NCBI RefSeq assembly: GCF_036924525.1
Contig: NZ_JAZHRU010000001.1
Coordinates: 310,001-374,000, forward strand
From: Bradyrhizobium sp. AZCC 1719
GTDB lineage: Bacteria; Pseudomonadota; Alphaproteobacteria; Rhizobiales; Xanthobacteraceae
Length of the DNA stretch: 64,000 bases
Reading direction: 5' to 3'
The notes below the pieces were generated by a model. The model was given only the letters and a program-made list of their open reading frames with translations. It made no database searches and was not told where the DNA came from. Below, piece after piece: positions 25,755-34,151 of the stretch; the stretch's first letter is position 1, and each line of letters begins with the position of its first letter. Made by a program: the position numbers and the translations under genes.

Positions 25755-26726
25755 ATGGTCATCTTGGCCGGCGAAAGGCGGCGTCGATTGAGCACGAATT
25801 TTACCAAACCCGCTGCACCTCGGCCTCTGAGGTTCGCCTCGGCGCGATCTGTCAGAAGCGTGGCTCTCGGCGTGCTGGTGTCGTTCTGCCTTTCAGGTCT
25901 GGCCCTCGGAAAAGACCAAGACGACGATGAAGAAGATGCGGCAACAACCAAGCCGGCCCTGCCGAACTTCTATCTCGACATGAGAACCATCTACTCGACG
26001 CTGCCCGCCGGTTCGCTCTCGATCGGATTCAGCACGCCTCCCTTGTTATCAAGGCTGGCGAACCTTTCCTCGCTCCGAACCCGGACTTCGCCGTCCAGCC
26101 AAAGCCTTTCGGTCGACCTGCCCTTGACCGTCGATGTCAATGATCAGCTCTCGGTCTATGGCGGCGTCAGCGGAGCCACTTCGCAGGCAGGCACCGATCC
26201 CTGGTCGACGTTCTCGGTCTATGCCTTTACCGTCGGATTCCAGGCCGACATCTATCAGCAGAACGGCGGAATGTTCCCGACCATCACCATCCAGTCCAAC
26301 GCGACGCGGTCGATCTCGGACGCGCCACTGGCCACGACGACCTACAACACCATCCTCGAGGCGGACTACGCGCTGAACGCGGATGAGACGCGCGGGCTGC
26401 TCGCCGGCGCGCAGTACACCAGAGCCCTGGTCGATACTCCCCTCGCCCGCGTCAGCCCCGATATCATGGGCTATGTCGGCGGCTACTATCAGTGGGACAA
26501 CAACTGGAAGCTCACCGGCCGCTTCGGCGTGCAATCCTTTGGCGGTGCGCAGCTTCTGAACCTGACGCCATTTCCCGCATTCACGCAGCCGATCGTGCGG
26601 TTCGACCTCGACCGCATGGACGACAACGACAATCGGCTGTTCGGCATCACCGCGCAGATCGCCTGGACACCGAAGCCATCGTACCAGCTAACGCTGCGAA
26701 CGCCGCTCTACGCGATCAAGAATTAG
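25755..26726 (+). CDS. Putative outer-membrane beta-barrel-like exported protein
   Basis: 323 aa from ATG 25755. The hydrophobic segment VALGVLVSFCLSGLALG lies about 35-50 residues in and is followed by an acidic run (DQDDDEEDA), consistent with a signal sequence in a long N-terminus. The frame is open from an ATG at 25581 that overlaps the nhaA stop, but those 58 residues look unlike protein. The rest is rich in alternating strands ending in aromatic residues (LSVYGGVSG, STFSVYAFTVGF, YVGGYYQW, ITAQIAWTP, YQLTLRTP), suggesting a small beta barrel. I do not recognise a family. It is convergent with nasA, stop to stop 18 bp apart. Confidence 0.65.
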   Translation: MVILAGERRRRLSTNFTKPAAPRPLRFASARSVRSVALGVLVSFCLSGLALGKDQDDDEEDAATTKPALPNFYLDMRTIYSTLPAGSLSIGFSTPPLLSRLANLSSLRTRTSPSSQSLSVDLPLTVDVNDQLSVYGGVSGATSQAGTDPWSTFSVYAFTVGFQADIYQQNGGMFPTITIQSNATRSISDAPLATTTYNTILEADYALNADETRGLLAGAQYTRALVDTPLARVSPDIMGYVGGYYQWDNNWKLTGRFGVQSFGGAQLLNLTPFPAFTQPIVRFDLDRMDDNDNRLFGITAQIAWTPKPSYQLTLRTPLYAIKN

Positions 26727-26744
26727 CGACGGGTGCGGCCGGTT

Positions 26745-29402
26745 TCATGCCGGATGCGGGTCGCGCACGGCCGCGCCGCGCAATAGCTTCCCGATCTCTG
26801 GCTTGCAGGCGCCGCAATTGGTGCCGGCCTTCAGGCGCCGGCCGACGTCATCGACGCTGGCCGCACCTTTATGGATTTCGGCGGATATCTGATGCTGCCC
26901 GACACCGAAGCATGAGCAGACGATGGGCCCGATGTCGTCGCCTGTATCGAGCGGCTGGCCCGTCAGCAGCGACATCCGCGCACTCGGCGACAATTCCTGT
27001 TCCGCGAACAGGCCGGAGAGCCACGACCGCGAAACCAGCCTGTGATCGGGTGCGATGAACACGCAACCCTCCAGCCGGCCGTCGCGAACAGCGGCGTAGC
27101 GGAAGCGGCCAACCTTCGGATCGCGATAGGCGATCCACTCGATGTCGTGCCCGACGCGGAGTTGCGCCCGCGCCCAATCGCGCCAGCTCGACGGCCGCTC
27201 GTCGAAGGCCAACTCCATCCGCCAGCAGGTCCCTGAAAGCCCGCCGACCCAGTAACCCGCGGCAGGACGCTCGATCTCCCGGCGGCTGAGGATGAAGGCA
27301 TGCCATTTCGGCAAGTAAGCGGCTGCCTTGACCGGCGTGTGCTTGGACTCTGGCTGTCCGGAGATCGGATCGGTCGCCGGATTGACCAGCGCGTTGACCC
27401 GACCGTCGCCGGCATACTCGCCGTTCCAGTGCATCGGCACGAACACGCAGCCGCGCCGCTGCTCGGCGGTGACGACGACGCGCGCCACCATCTCGCCCCA
27501 CGGGCTGCTCAGCCGCGCGAGCCCGCCATTCTCGACGCCGGCTGCGCGTGCATCGTCGGGGTGGAATTCCGCACAGGGCTCGAAGATGTGTGCCAGTAGC
27601 CGCGGCGATTTCCCGGTCCGCGTCATGGTGTGCCATTGATCGCGGACCCGTCCGGTATTGAGCACCAGCGGATAGTCGCGGCTGGTCGCGTTGACGGCTG
27701 CGCGCGGCGTCACCGGCACGAAACGGGCTTTGCGGTCGGTAGTGAAGAATTCGCTCGTTTCGAACATCCGCGGCGTGCCGGTCGGATATTCCCGCGTCAC
27801 AGGCCATTGGATCGGAGTAAGCGCATCGTAAGCGCGGTCGTCGAGCGTATTCAGGGCGGACAGATCGAAATCGCGCGTCCCGTTATTCTCGAAACTCGAA
27901 AGCCCGGCGTGCTCGCGGAAGATCGCCGCAGCGCCCGGATAGTCGAACCCCGAAAAGCCCATGCGCCGGGCGACATCGCAGACGGTCCGCCAATCGGCCC
28001 TTGCGGCGCCGGGCGCCGGCAGGAACGGTCGCTGCCGGGAAATGCGGCGTTCGGAGTTGGTGACGGTGCCGTCCTTTTCGCCCCAGGTGAGCGCCGGCAG
28101 CAACACGTGAGCATGACGCGTGGTGTCGGTATGCCGCATGCAATCGGACACGACAACGAGCTCGCATGCCTCGAGCGCGCGGCGCACGCGATCGGCATCC
28201 GGCAGGCTGACCAGCGGATTGGTGGACATGATCCAGACCGCCTTGATGCGCCGATCGGCGATCGCATCGAACATATCGATGGCCTTGAGGCCCTGCTTGT
28301 CTGCGATCACAGGCGATTGCCAGAACCGCTGGACGATATCGCGGTGCTGCGGGTTCTCGATCTCCATATGGGCGGCAAGCTGGTTGGCCAGCCCGCCGAC
28401 TTCCCGGCCGCCCATGGCGTTGGGTTGTCCGGTCAGCGAGAACGGCCCCATACCGGGCCGCCCGATCCGGCCGGTCAACAAATGACAGTTGATGATCGAG
28501 TTGACCTTGTCGACGCCGCTGCTCGACTGGTTGATGCCTTGCGAATAGAGCGTGACGACCCGCTCGGTTTTGGCAAACCAGTCGAAGAACAACGCCACTG
28601 CGCCCTCGCCCAGCCCGCAGATGTCGGCCGTCTGTGCGACCGTCTGGCCGGCGACCTGCCGCAGCGCGGCTTCGGCGCCGGTGGTGAAGCCATCCACGAA
28701 TGCGCGATCGATGGCGTTGCGCGATGCAAGATGCGCGAGCAACCCGTTGAACAGCACGGAGTCGCTGCCCGAGCGAAGCGGCAGGTGCAGATCGGCGCCG
28801 TCGCATGTCGCGGTCCGCCGCGGGTCGATCACGACGATGCGGCACGCGGGATTGCTGGCCTTGGCGGCCACCATGCGCTGGTAGAGGATCGGATGGCACC
28901 AGGCGGCATTGGAGCCGACGAGGACCAGGAGATCGGCGGTTTCGAGATCCTCATAGCAGCCCGGAACGGTGTCGCTGCCGAACGCACGCTTGTGGCCTGC
29001 CACGCTCGAGGCCATGCACAGCCGCGAGTTGGTGTCGATGTTCGCAGTGCCGATGAAGCCCTTGGCGAGCTTGTTGATGACGTAATAGTCCTCGGTGAGA
29101 ATCTGGCCGGAGACATAGAACGCGATCGAATCCGGTCCATGCTCGCGGATGATTCTGCCAAATCCCTCCGCGACATGGTCGAGCGCCGTATCCCAGCTCG
29201 TTTCCTGCCCGTTGACCACAGGGGCGAGCAGCCGCCCCTCGAGGCCAATGGTCTCGGCGAGCGCCGAGCCTTTCGCGCACAGCCGCCCGAAATTGGCGGG
29301 ATGAAGCGGATCGCCCCGGACGGTCACGGCGCCGGCAGGACCCCTGTCAGCGACAACGCCGCAGCCGACCCCGCAATACGGACAGGTTGTCTTCACTGCC
29401 AC
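26745..29402 (-). CDS. nasA: Assimilatory nitrate reductase catalytic subunit with C-terminal BFD-like [2Fe-2S] domain
   Basis: 885 aa molybdopterin oxidoreductase that reduces nitrate to nitrite in the cytoplasm. The N-terminal 4Fe-4S site is CPYCGVGCG with a later Cys (LCAKGSA). Molybdopterin domains contain GRLCAKG, YVSGQILTEDYYV, SSVAGHKRAFG and STNPLVSLPDADRV, followed by the MopB C-terminal domain (VLNTGRVRDQWHTMTRTGK). An extra C-terminal bacterioferritin-ferredoxin-like domain carries CSCFGVG and NCGACKPEIG. This is the NasA/NasC architecture that takes electrons from NADH or ferredoxin-type partners. It ends the nirB-nirD-nasA unit, 12 bp after nirD. Confidence 0.95.
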   Translation of the reverse strand: MAVKTTCPYCGVGCGVVADRGPAGAVTVRGDPLHPANFGRLCAKGSALAETIGLEGRLLAPVVNGQETSWDTALDHVAEGFGRIIREHGPDSIAFYVSGQILTEDYYVINKLAKGFIGTANIDTNSRLCMASSVAGHKRAFGSDTVPGCYEDLETADLLVLVGSNAAWCHPILYQRMVAAKASNPACRIVVIDPRRTATCDGADLHLPLRSGSDSVLFNGLLAHLASRNAIDRAFVDGFTTGAEAALRQVAGQTVAQTADICGLGEGAVALFFDWFAKTERVVTLYSQGINQSSSGVDKVNSIINCHLLTGRIGRPGMGPFSLTGQPNAMGGREVGGLANQLAAHMEIENPQHRDIVQRFWQSPVIADKQGLKAIDMFDAIADRRIKAVWIMSTNPLVSLPDADRVRRALEACELVVVSDCMRHTDTTRHAHVLLPALTWGEKDGTVTNSERRISRQRPFLPAPGAARADWRTVCDVARRMGFSGFDYPGAAAIFREHAGLSSFENNGTRDFDLSALNTLDDRAYDALTPIQWPVTREYPTGTPRMFETSEFFTTDRKARFVPVTPRAAVNATSRDYPLVLNTGRVRDQWHTMTRTGKSPRLLAHIFEPCAEFHPDDARAAGVENGGLARLSSPWGEMVARVVVTAEQRRGCVFVPMHWNGEYAGDGRVNALVNPATDPISGQPESKHTPVKAAAYLPKWHAFILSRREIERPAAGYWVGGLSGTCWRMELAFDERPSSWRDWARAQLRVGHDIEWIAYRDPKVGRFRYAAVRDGRLEGCVFIAPDHRLVSRSWLSGLFAEQELSPSARMSLLTGQPLDTGDDIGPIVCSCFGVGQHQISAEIHKGAASVDDVGRRLKAGTNCGACKPEIGKLLRGAAVRDPHPA

Positions 29403-29414
29403 GGGCGATCAACC

Positions 29415-29750
29415 TCACTCGGCGGGCACAACCGCTGCCGTTTGGACGCTAAGCCAGACCATGCCGTTCTCCACCTTGGTCGGATGCGCGCGCGTGCACC
29501 CCTCGTCGGGCGCGACCGCCATGCCGCTCTTGAGTTCGATGACGAAATTGTGCAGCGGACACGTGACCCGCTTGTTGTGGACGATGCCTTGCGACAACGG
29601 TCCGCCCTTGTGCGGACAGCGGTCGTCGAGTGCGAACACCTCGTCCTCGCTGGTCCGGAACACCGCAATGTCTCCGGAGGCCGTCCTCACCACGCGCGAG
29701 CCGAGAACGGGAATATCGTTCAGCGCCCCGATTTCGATCCATTTGGTCAT
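29415..29750 (-). CDS. nirD: Nitrite reductase small subunit NirD
   Basis: 111 aa Rieske-fold protein. Unlike the E. coli NirD, which lost its cluster, this one keeps both Rieske boxes: Cys45-x-His47 (DDRCPHKGGPL) and Cys64-x2-His67 (TCPLHNFV). It should form the assimilatory NADH-nitrite reductase with NirB. The ATG overlaps the nirB stop by four bases, so the subunits are made in step. Confidence 0.94.
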   Translation of the reverse strand: MTKWIEIGALNDIPVLGSRVVRTASGDIAVFRTSEDEVFALDDRCPHKGGPLSQGIVHNKRVTCPLHNFVIELKSGMAVAPDEGCTRAHPTKVENGMVWLSVQTAAVVPAE

Positions 29751-32206
29751 GCGAGTTCGAGCTCCGCCAGCGGGGTGAATTCGTTACGGTCGACGCCGCG
29801 CTGGGCGCGCGCCGCCCAGGGATCGCTCTGCGAGAATTGCTGCGAATAGGCGAAGCGGCTGAACAGCGCCTTGCGGTTGGCGACGTCGTCGACCACCTGC
29901 TTGCGGATCGCATCGAGGCCGACCCGATCGCACCACTTGTACATGCGCTCCAGATACCAGCCCTGTTCGCGATAGAGCTGCGTCAGCGCGGCGATGATTT
30001 CGAGCGTCTCCTCCTCCGTCGCGGCCTTGGCCAGGAACTCGGTTCCCTTGATGTGAAGACCGGCAGCGCCGGCGAAATGGATCTCGAATCCGGAATCGAC
30101 GCAGACCACGCCGACGTCCTTGCAGGTCGCTTCCGCGCAGTTGCGCGGACAGCCGGAAACCGCGAGTTTCACCTTGGCCGGCGTCCACGAGCCCCACATG
30201 AACTTTTCGAGCTTGATGCCGAGACCGGTCGAATCCTGCGTGCCGAAACGGCACCATTCCGATCCGACACAGGTCTTCACCGTGCGCAATCCCTTGGCAT
30301 AGGCATGGCCCGATACCATGCCTGCATCATTGAGATCGGCCCAGACCGCGGGCAGGTCCTCCTTCTTCACGCCGAGAAGATCGATGCGCTGTCCGCCGGT
30401 CACCTTGACGGTCGGAATCTTGAACTTGTCCGCGACGTCGGCGATAGCGCGCAATTCATCCGGCGTCGTTACGCCGCCCCACATCCGCGGCACGACAGAG
30501 TACGTTCCGTCCTTCTGGATATTGGCGTGAACGCGCTCGTTGATATAGCGCGACTGCTGATCGTCACGATACTCGCCGGGCCAGGTGGCGAGCAGATAAT
30601 AGTTCAGGGCAGGACGGCAGGAGTGGCACCCGTTCGGCGTCTTCCAGTCCATGAACTTCATGACATCGGGGATCGTCTTCAATCCATTCTCGACGATCAC
30701 GCGGCGCGCGTCATCGTGGCTGTGATCGGTGCACGCGCACATCGGCTTGACCTTCGGCGCCGCCGAATAGTCGCCGCCGAGCGTGAAAGCGAGAACCTGC
30801 TCGACCAGGCCGGTACAGGAGCCGCACGACGACGATGCCTTGGTGTGGGCGCGCACGTCGTCGATCGTGAAGAGTTTCTTTTCGCTGATTGCCTTGACGA
30901 TCGTCCCCTTGCAGACGCCGTTGCATCCACAGATTTCCGTATCATCGCTCATGGCGGCGACCGAGTTCTTGCCGCTATGGCCGCCGTCGCCGAGATTGGC
31001 GGCGCCGAACACCAGTCGCTCGCGCATCTGCGAAACGTCAGTGCCGTCGCGCAGATGCTGGAAGTACCACGGGCCGTCGATGGTATCGCCATAGAGCACG
31101 GCGCCGACGATCTTCTTGTCGCGCAGGATGATGCGCTTGTAGACGCCGCGGGAGGCGTCCTGCATGACGATCTCTTCCTTGTCCGCACCCGGCGCGAAGT
31201 CGCCGGCGGAGAACAGGTCGATCCCGGTCACTTTCAGCTTGGTCGAAACCACCGACCCGTCATAGGTGGCGAAACCCTTCATAGCGAGGTGGTTGGCGCA
31301 GACCTTGGCCTGGTCGAACAAGGGAGCCACGAGCCCGTAGGTCTGGCGCCGGTGCTGCACGCATTCGCCGACGGCGTAGATTCGCCCGTCGTAGGTCTGC
31401 ATGGTGTCGGAGACCACGATGCCGCGTTCGCAATAGAGGCCTGCCTTGCGCGCCAGCTCGACATTCGGGCGGATGCCGACCGCCATCACGACCAGATCCG
31501 CAGGGATCTCCTCGCCGTCGGCGAAGCGCACACCGGTTACGCGATCCTCGCCGAGAATCGCCTCCGTTTGCGCCGGCATCTTGAACACCATGCCGCGCTC
31601 TTCCAGCGACTTGCGCAGCAATCCCCCCGCGACCTGATCGAGCTGGCGCTCCATCAGCGTGTCGAGCAGGTGCACGACGGTGACGTTCATGCCGCGCTTC
31701 ATCAGGCCGTTGGCCGCCTCGAGACCGAGCAGACCGCCGCCGATCACGACGGCATTCTTGAAGCTCGTCGAGGCTTGGACCATGTGCTCGACGTCCTGGA
31801 TATCGCGAAAGCCGATGACGCCCCGGAGATCCTTGCCCGGAAGCGGCAACATGATCGGGTTCGAGCCGGTGGCGATCAGCAGGCGATCGTAGGGTACCCG
31901 CGCGCCCTCTCTCGTCACGACTTCGCAGGTACGCCGATCGATCATCTCGATCATTTCGCCCTTGCGCAGCGTAATTCCGTTGTCCTCGTACCACTGCTCC
32001 GTGTTGAGCATGATGTCGTCGACGGTCTTCTCGCCGGCAAGCACGGGCGACAGCAGAATTCGGTTGTAGTTGCCGTATGGCTCGGAGCCGAACACGGTGA
32101 TGTCATAGAGATGGGGCGCACGGTCCAGCAGCAATTCCACCGTGCGGATGCCGGCCATGCCGTTGCCGATCACCACCAACTTCGGCTTGTTCACTTTGTC
32201 GAGCAT
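29747..32206 (-). CDS. nirB: NADH-dependent assimilatory nitrite reductase large subunit NirB
   Basis: 819 aa. The N-terminal FAD/NAD part has LVVIGNGMAGIRTVELL, a second Rossmann motif AVVIGGGLLGLEAANGL, and AVGIRPNVELARKAGL. A BFD-like [2Fe-2S] domain follows with CGCNGVCKG and SSCGSCTGL. The sulfite/nitrite reductase part carries the siroheme/4Fe-4S ligands in CVGSEWC and SGCPRNCAEATC. It reduces nitrite to ammonium with six electrons from NADH. First gene of nirB-nirD-nasA. A weak sigma-54 promoter lies about 140 bp upstream. Confidence 0.96.
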   Translation of the reverse strand: MLDKVNKPKLVVIGNGMAGIRTVELLLDRAPHLYDITVFGSEPYGNYNRILLSPVLAGEKTVDDIMLNTEQWYEDNGITLRKGEMIEMIDRRTCEVVTREGARVPYDRLLIATGSNPIMLPLPGKDLRGVIGFRDIQDVEHMVQASTSFKNAVVIGGGLLGLEAANGLMKRGMNVTVVHLLDTLMERQLDQVAGGLLRKSLEERGMVFKMPAQTEAILGEDRVTGVRFADGEEIPADLVVMAVGIRPNVELARKAGLYCERGIVVSDTMQTYDGRIYAVGECVQHRRQTYGLVAPLFDQAKVCANHLAMKGFATYDGSVVSTKLKVTGIDLFSAGDFAPGADKEEIVMQDASRGVYKRIILRDKKIVGAVLYGDTIDGPWYFQHLRDGTDVSQMRERLVFGAANLGDGGHSGKNSVAAMSDDTEICGCNGVCKGTIVKAISEKKLFTIDDVRAHTKASSSCGSCTGLVEQVLAFTLGGDYSAAPKVKPMCACTDHSHDDARRVIVENGLKTIPDVMKFMDWKTPNGCHSCRPALNYYLLATWPGEYRDDQQSRYINERVHANIQKDGTYSVVPRMWGGVTTPDELRAIADVADKFKIPTVKVTGGQRIDLLGVKKEDLPAVWADLNDAGMVSGHAYAKGLRTVKTCVGSEWCRFGTQDSTGLGIKLEKFMWGSWTPAKVKLAVSGCPRNCAEATCKDVGVVCVDSGFEIHFAGAAGLHIKGTEFLAKAATEEETLEIIAALTQLYREQGWYLERMYKWCDRVGLDAIRKQVVDDVANRKALFSRFAYSQQFSQSDPWAARAQRGVDRNEFTPLAELELA

Positions 32207-32346
32207 GCTCTGCCTTCTAATTCAGGTTCCGATGGCCCCGCTCGGCGACGCAACTCTGCATCGTCGATTGGCGAGAACTATTGATGATTGAGGAGCGCCC
32301 ATCGGCGGGCAGAGTATCGTCGACTATGACGATCGATATCTCATGT

Positions 32347-32363
32347 ATTCAAGAGACGTGCCA
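32347..32363 (-). promoter_or_regulatory. Candidate sigma-54 promoter for nirB-nirD-nasA
   Basis: Read on the minus strand: TGGCACG, four bases, TTGAA. The -24 element is exact and the 12-bp spacing between GG and the -12 G is right, but the -12 element has GA instead of GC, so strength is uncertain. Transcription would start near 32337, giving a leader of about 130 nt. The 650-bp region from 32207 to 32857 holds no gene; apart from the sites listed it contains a perfect 7-bp hairpin at 32369-32390 just upstream of this promoter. Confidence 0.5.
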
Positions 32364-32425
32364 ACGCCGCGCCCGTAGTTCTTCGGGCGCAACACACGGC
32401 TTCAGCCGGTAAATCGCTAATTGGC

Positions 32426-32441
32426 TGCACTTGCGCGTGCA
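32426..32441. promoter_or_regulatory. NtrC-like palindrome in nitrate intergenic region
   Basis: TGCAC-N6-GTGCA. It resembles the NtrC enhancer half-sites (GCAC and GTGC) but the spacing is one base shorter than the classical site. Its centre is about 97 bp before the predicted nirB start and 315 bp before the predicted narK start, both workable for an enhancer. A second small palindrome, TTGTGCACAA, is at 32478-32487. Confidence 0.35.
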
Positions 32442-32721
32442 TGGATGCCCAAAAAATCACCCGTAAGGGCTATCCATTGTGCACAACCCGAATACTTCAC
32501 GGTGACTCGATGGCAATGTGCCCGTGGAAATAGCACGGCACCTACAGGGCGGCTTTGAGGAGAGCTTTTCCGTTAATACTTCGCACAGCATAATAAAACA
32601 CCACACTGCACGTTCGAGCGGCTGGTTTTGCCAACAAACGGAGCAGCGGCCGCATTCGCGGCGGTTTAGGCGCACCTGGCAAGGTACTGCAAATACACGC
32701 TAAGTGGCGCGCTTGTTTGTC

Positions 32722-32737
32722 TGGCACGTGAATTGCT
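32722..32737 (+). promoter_or_regulatory. Sigma-54 (RpoN) promoter for narK
   Basis: TGGCACG-TGAA-TTGCT matches the -24/-12 consensus at every conserved base with correct spacing (GG at 32723-32724, GC at 32735-32736). The predicted start is near 32748, about 110 nt ahead of the transporter ATG. An inverted repeat GTTGAGAC...GTCTCAAC (32741-32765) spans that start, and a transcribed hairpin GATACCG...CGGTATC is at 32808-32832. Control by NtrC or another nitrogen-responsive activator is inferred. Confidence 0.82.
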
Positions 32738-32857
32738 GACGTTGAGACCTAGAGTGCGTCTCAACGACGAGCCGACTCGCTTCCCAAATTCCGTCTCTTT
32801 GTGCCGAGATACCGCGCGGCCCGCACGGTATCACACGCCGCTGTTCGAGGCTGCTCG

Positions 32858-34117
32858 ATGAAGTTTGCTGAATTCAAGAAGGCCGGCCATTGGCCCACGC
32901 TGCTCGCCGCCTTTCTCTATTTCGACATAAGCTTCATGGCTTGGGTCGCGCTTGGTCCGTTGATCGTCTACATCGTGCATGACATGAACCTGGCCGTCGA
33001 CGAGAAGTTCACACTCGTCGCCATCCCGGTTCTGGCCGGCGCGCTGCTGCGGGTGCCGATGGGCATACTCGCCGATCTGTTCGGCGCCAAGCGGACCGGA
33101 ATTGTCGCGCAACTCGTCGTCATCGCCGCGACGTCCTGGGTTTGCTATTTCGGACTCCCGAGCAAGCTGTCGGTCGAAATCTTCGGTCTCGCGCTCGGCA
33201 TCGGCGGCGCCTCGTTCGCGGTGGCACTGCCGCAGGCGAGCCGCTGGTATCCGCCGCAATATCAGGGCGTGGTGATGGGGATCGCGGGTGCCGGCAATAT
33301 GGGTGTCGTGCTCGACACGATGTTCGCGCCGACGATTGCTGAGCTGTGGGGCTGGCAGGCCGTGTTCGGCGTGCTGCTCGTTCCGATGGTGCTGATCCTC
33401 GCCTACTACGCCTATGCCGCCAAGGACGCGCCCGGAGAGCGGAAACCGATCTCGCTGAAGGCTTATGGCACGTTGCTGCGCGATCCCGACAGCCGCTGGT
33501 TCATGTTCTTCTACTTCATCACCTTCGGCGGCTTCGTCGGACTGGCCAACGCGTTGCCGCTGTATTTCACCGTGCAATATCACGTATCAGGCGTCGCGGC
33601 AGGTCTGCTGGTTTCCTTGATCGTCGCTTTCGGTTCGGGTTTCCGCCCGGTCGGTGGCATGATCGCCGACCGCATCGGCGGCATCCGCTCGCTGTCGATG
33701 TTCTTTGGCGTCGTCGTGGCGGCGTATCTCGTCATCGCCTTCATGCCGGAGGGGCCGGCCGCGCCAGCGGCTGCGGGTTGGGCGCTCACCGAAATGCCGC
33801 GGATCGCCTGGATGTCGGTGCTGCTGTTCTCCATCGGAGTGCTCGCGCTCGGCATGGGCAACGGCGCCGTGTTCCAGCTCATTCCACTTCGCTTCCGGCA
33901 GGAGATCGGCCTGATGACCGGCATGGTGGGTTGCGCCGGCGGCATCGGCGGTTTCTTCCTTGCCAAGGCCCTCGGCATCGCCAAGGGAATGACCGGCGGA
34001 TTTGGCGCAGGCTTCCTGTTTTTCGGCCTGCTGGCGTTGCTTGGTTTCCTCGGACTTGCCATGGTCAAGGTGCGCTGGCGCACCACATGGGGCGCCGCAT
34101 CGGGAGCGCGGGTCTGA
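32858..34117 (+). CDS. narK: Nitrate/nitrite transporter (NNP family, MFS)
   Basis: 419 aa from ATG 32858; the frame is open 19 codons earlier but without family likeness, and GAGGCTGCTCG precedes this ATG. It has twelve predicted membrane segments. NNP marks are FLYFDISFMAWVALG in helix 1, the first signature VVMGIAGAGNMGVVLD and the second NGAVFQLIPLRF with GLMTGMVGCAGGIGGF. It brings nitrate (and exports or imports nitrite) into the cell for the nasA/nirBD enzymes encoded divergently. A sigma-54 promoter lies upstream, and the kinase-phosphatase gene follows after 34 bp. Confidence 0.93.
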   Translation: MKFAEFKKAGHWPTLLAAFLYFDISFMAWVALGPLIVYIVHDMNLAVDEKFTLVAIPVLAGALLRVPMGILADLFGAKRTGIVAQLVVIAATSWVCYFGLPSKLSVEIFGLALGIGGASFAVALPQASRWYPPQYQGVVMGIAGAGNMGVVLDTMFAPTIAELWGWQAVFGVLLVPMVLILAYYAYAAKDAPGERKPISLKAYGTLLRDPDSRWFMFFYFITFGGFVGLANALPLYFTVQYHVSGVAAGLLVSLIVAFGSGFRPVGGMIADRIGGIRSLSMFFGVVVAAYLVIAFMPEGPAAPAAAGWALTEMPRIAWMSVLLFSIGVLALGMGNGAVFQLIPLRFRQEIGLMTGMVGCAGGIGGFFLAKALGIAKGMTGGFGAGFLFFGLLALLGFLGLAMVKVRWRTTWGAASGARV

Positions 34118-34151
34118 CGACGCGCGCTGCTAACTTGACAGGCCGCGCTGG

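Noticed and set aside
27630..29849. Plus-strand open frame of 739 codons over nasA
   Set aside because: Shadow of the nitrate reductase frame; no recognisable domain.
29630..32284. Plus-strand open frame of 884 codons over nirB
   Set aside because: It is the mirror of nirB codon bias in GC-rich DNA; the product is His/Asp/Arg-rich without any family motif, while nirB on the other strand is complete.
32369..32390. Hairpin as an ANTAR/NasT leader element for nirB
   Set aside because: The loop lacks the A1/G4 hexaloop pattern and, if the sigma-54 call is right, it is upstream of the transcript. Kept only as a palindrome.
32741..32765. GTTGAGAC...GTCTCAAC as a leader hairpin of narK
   Set aside because: The predicted start (about 32748) falls inside the first arm, so the RNA hairpin could not form fully; it may still be a DNA-binding site.
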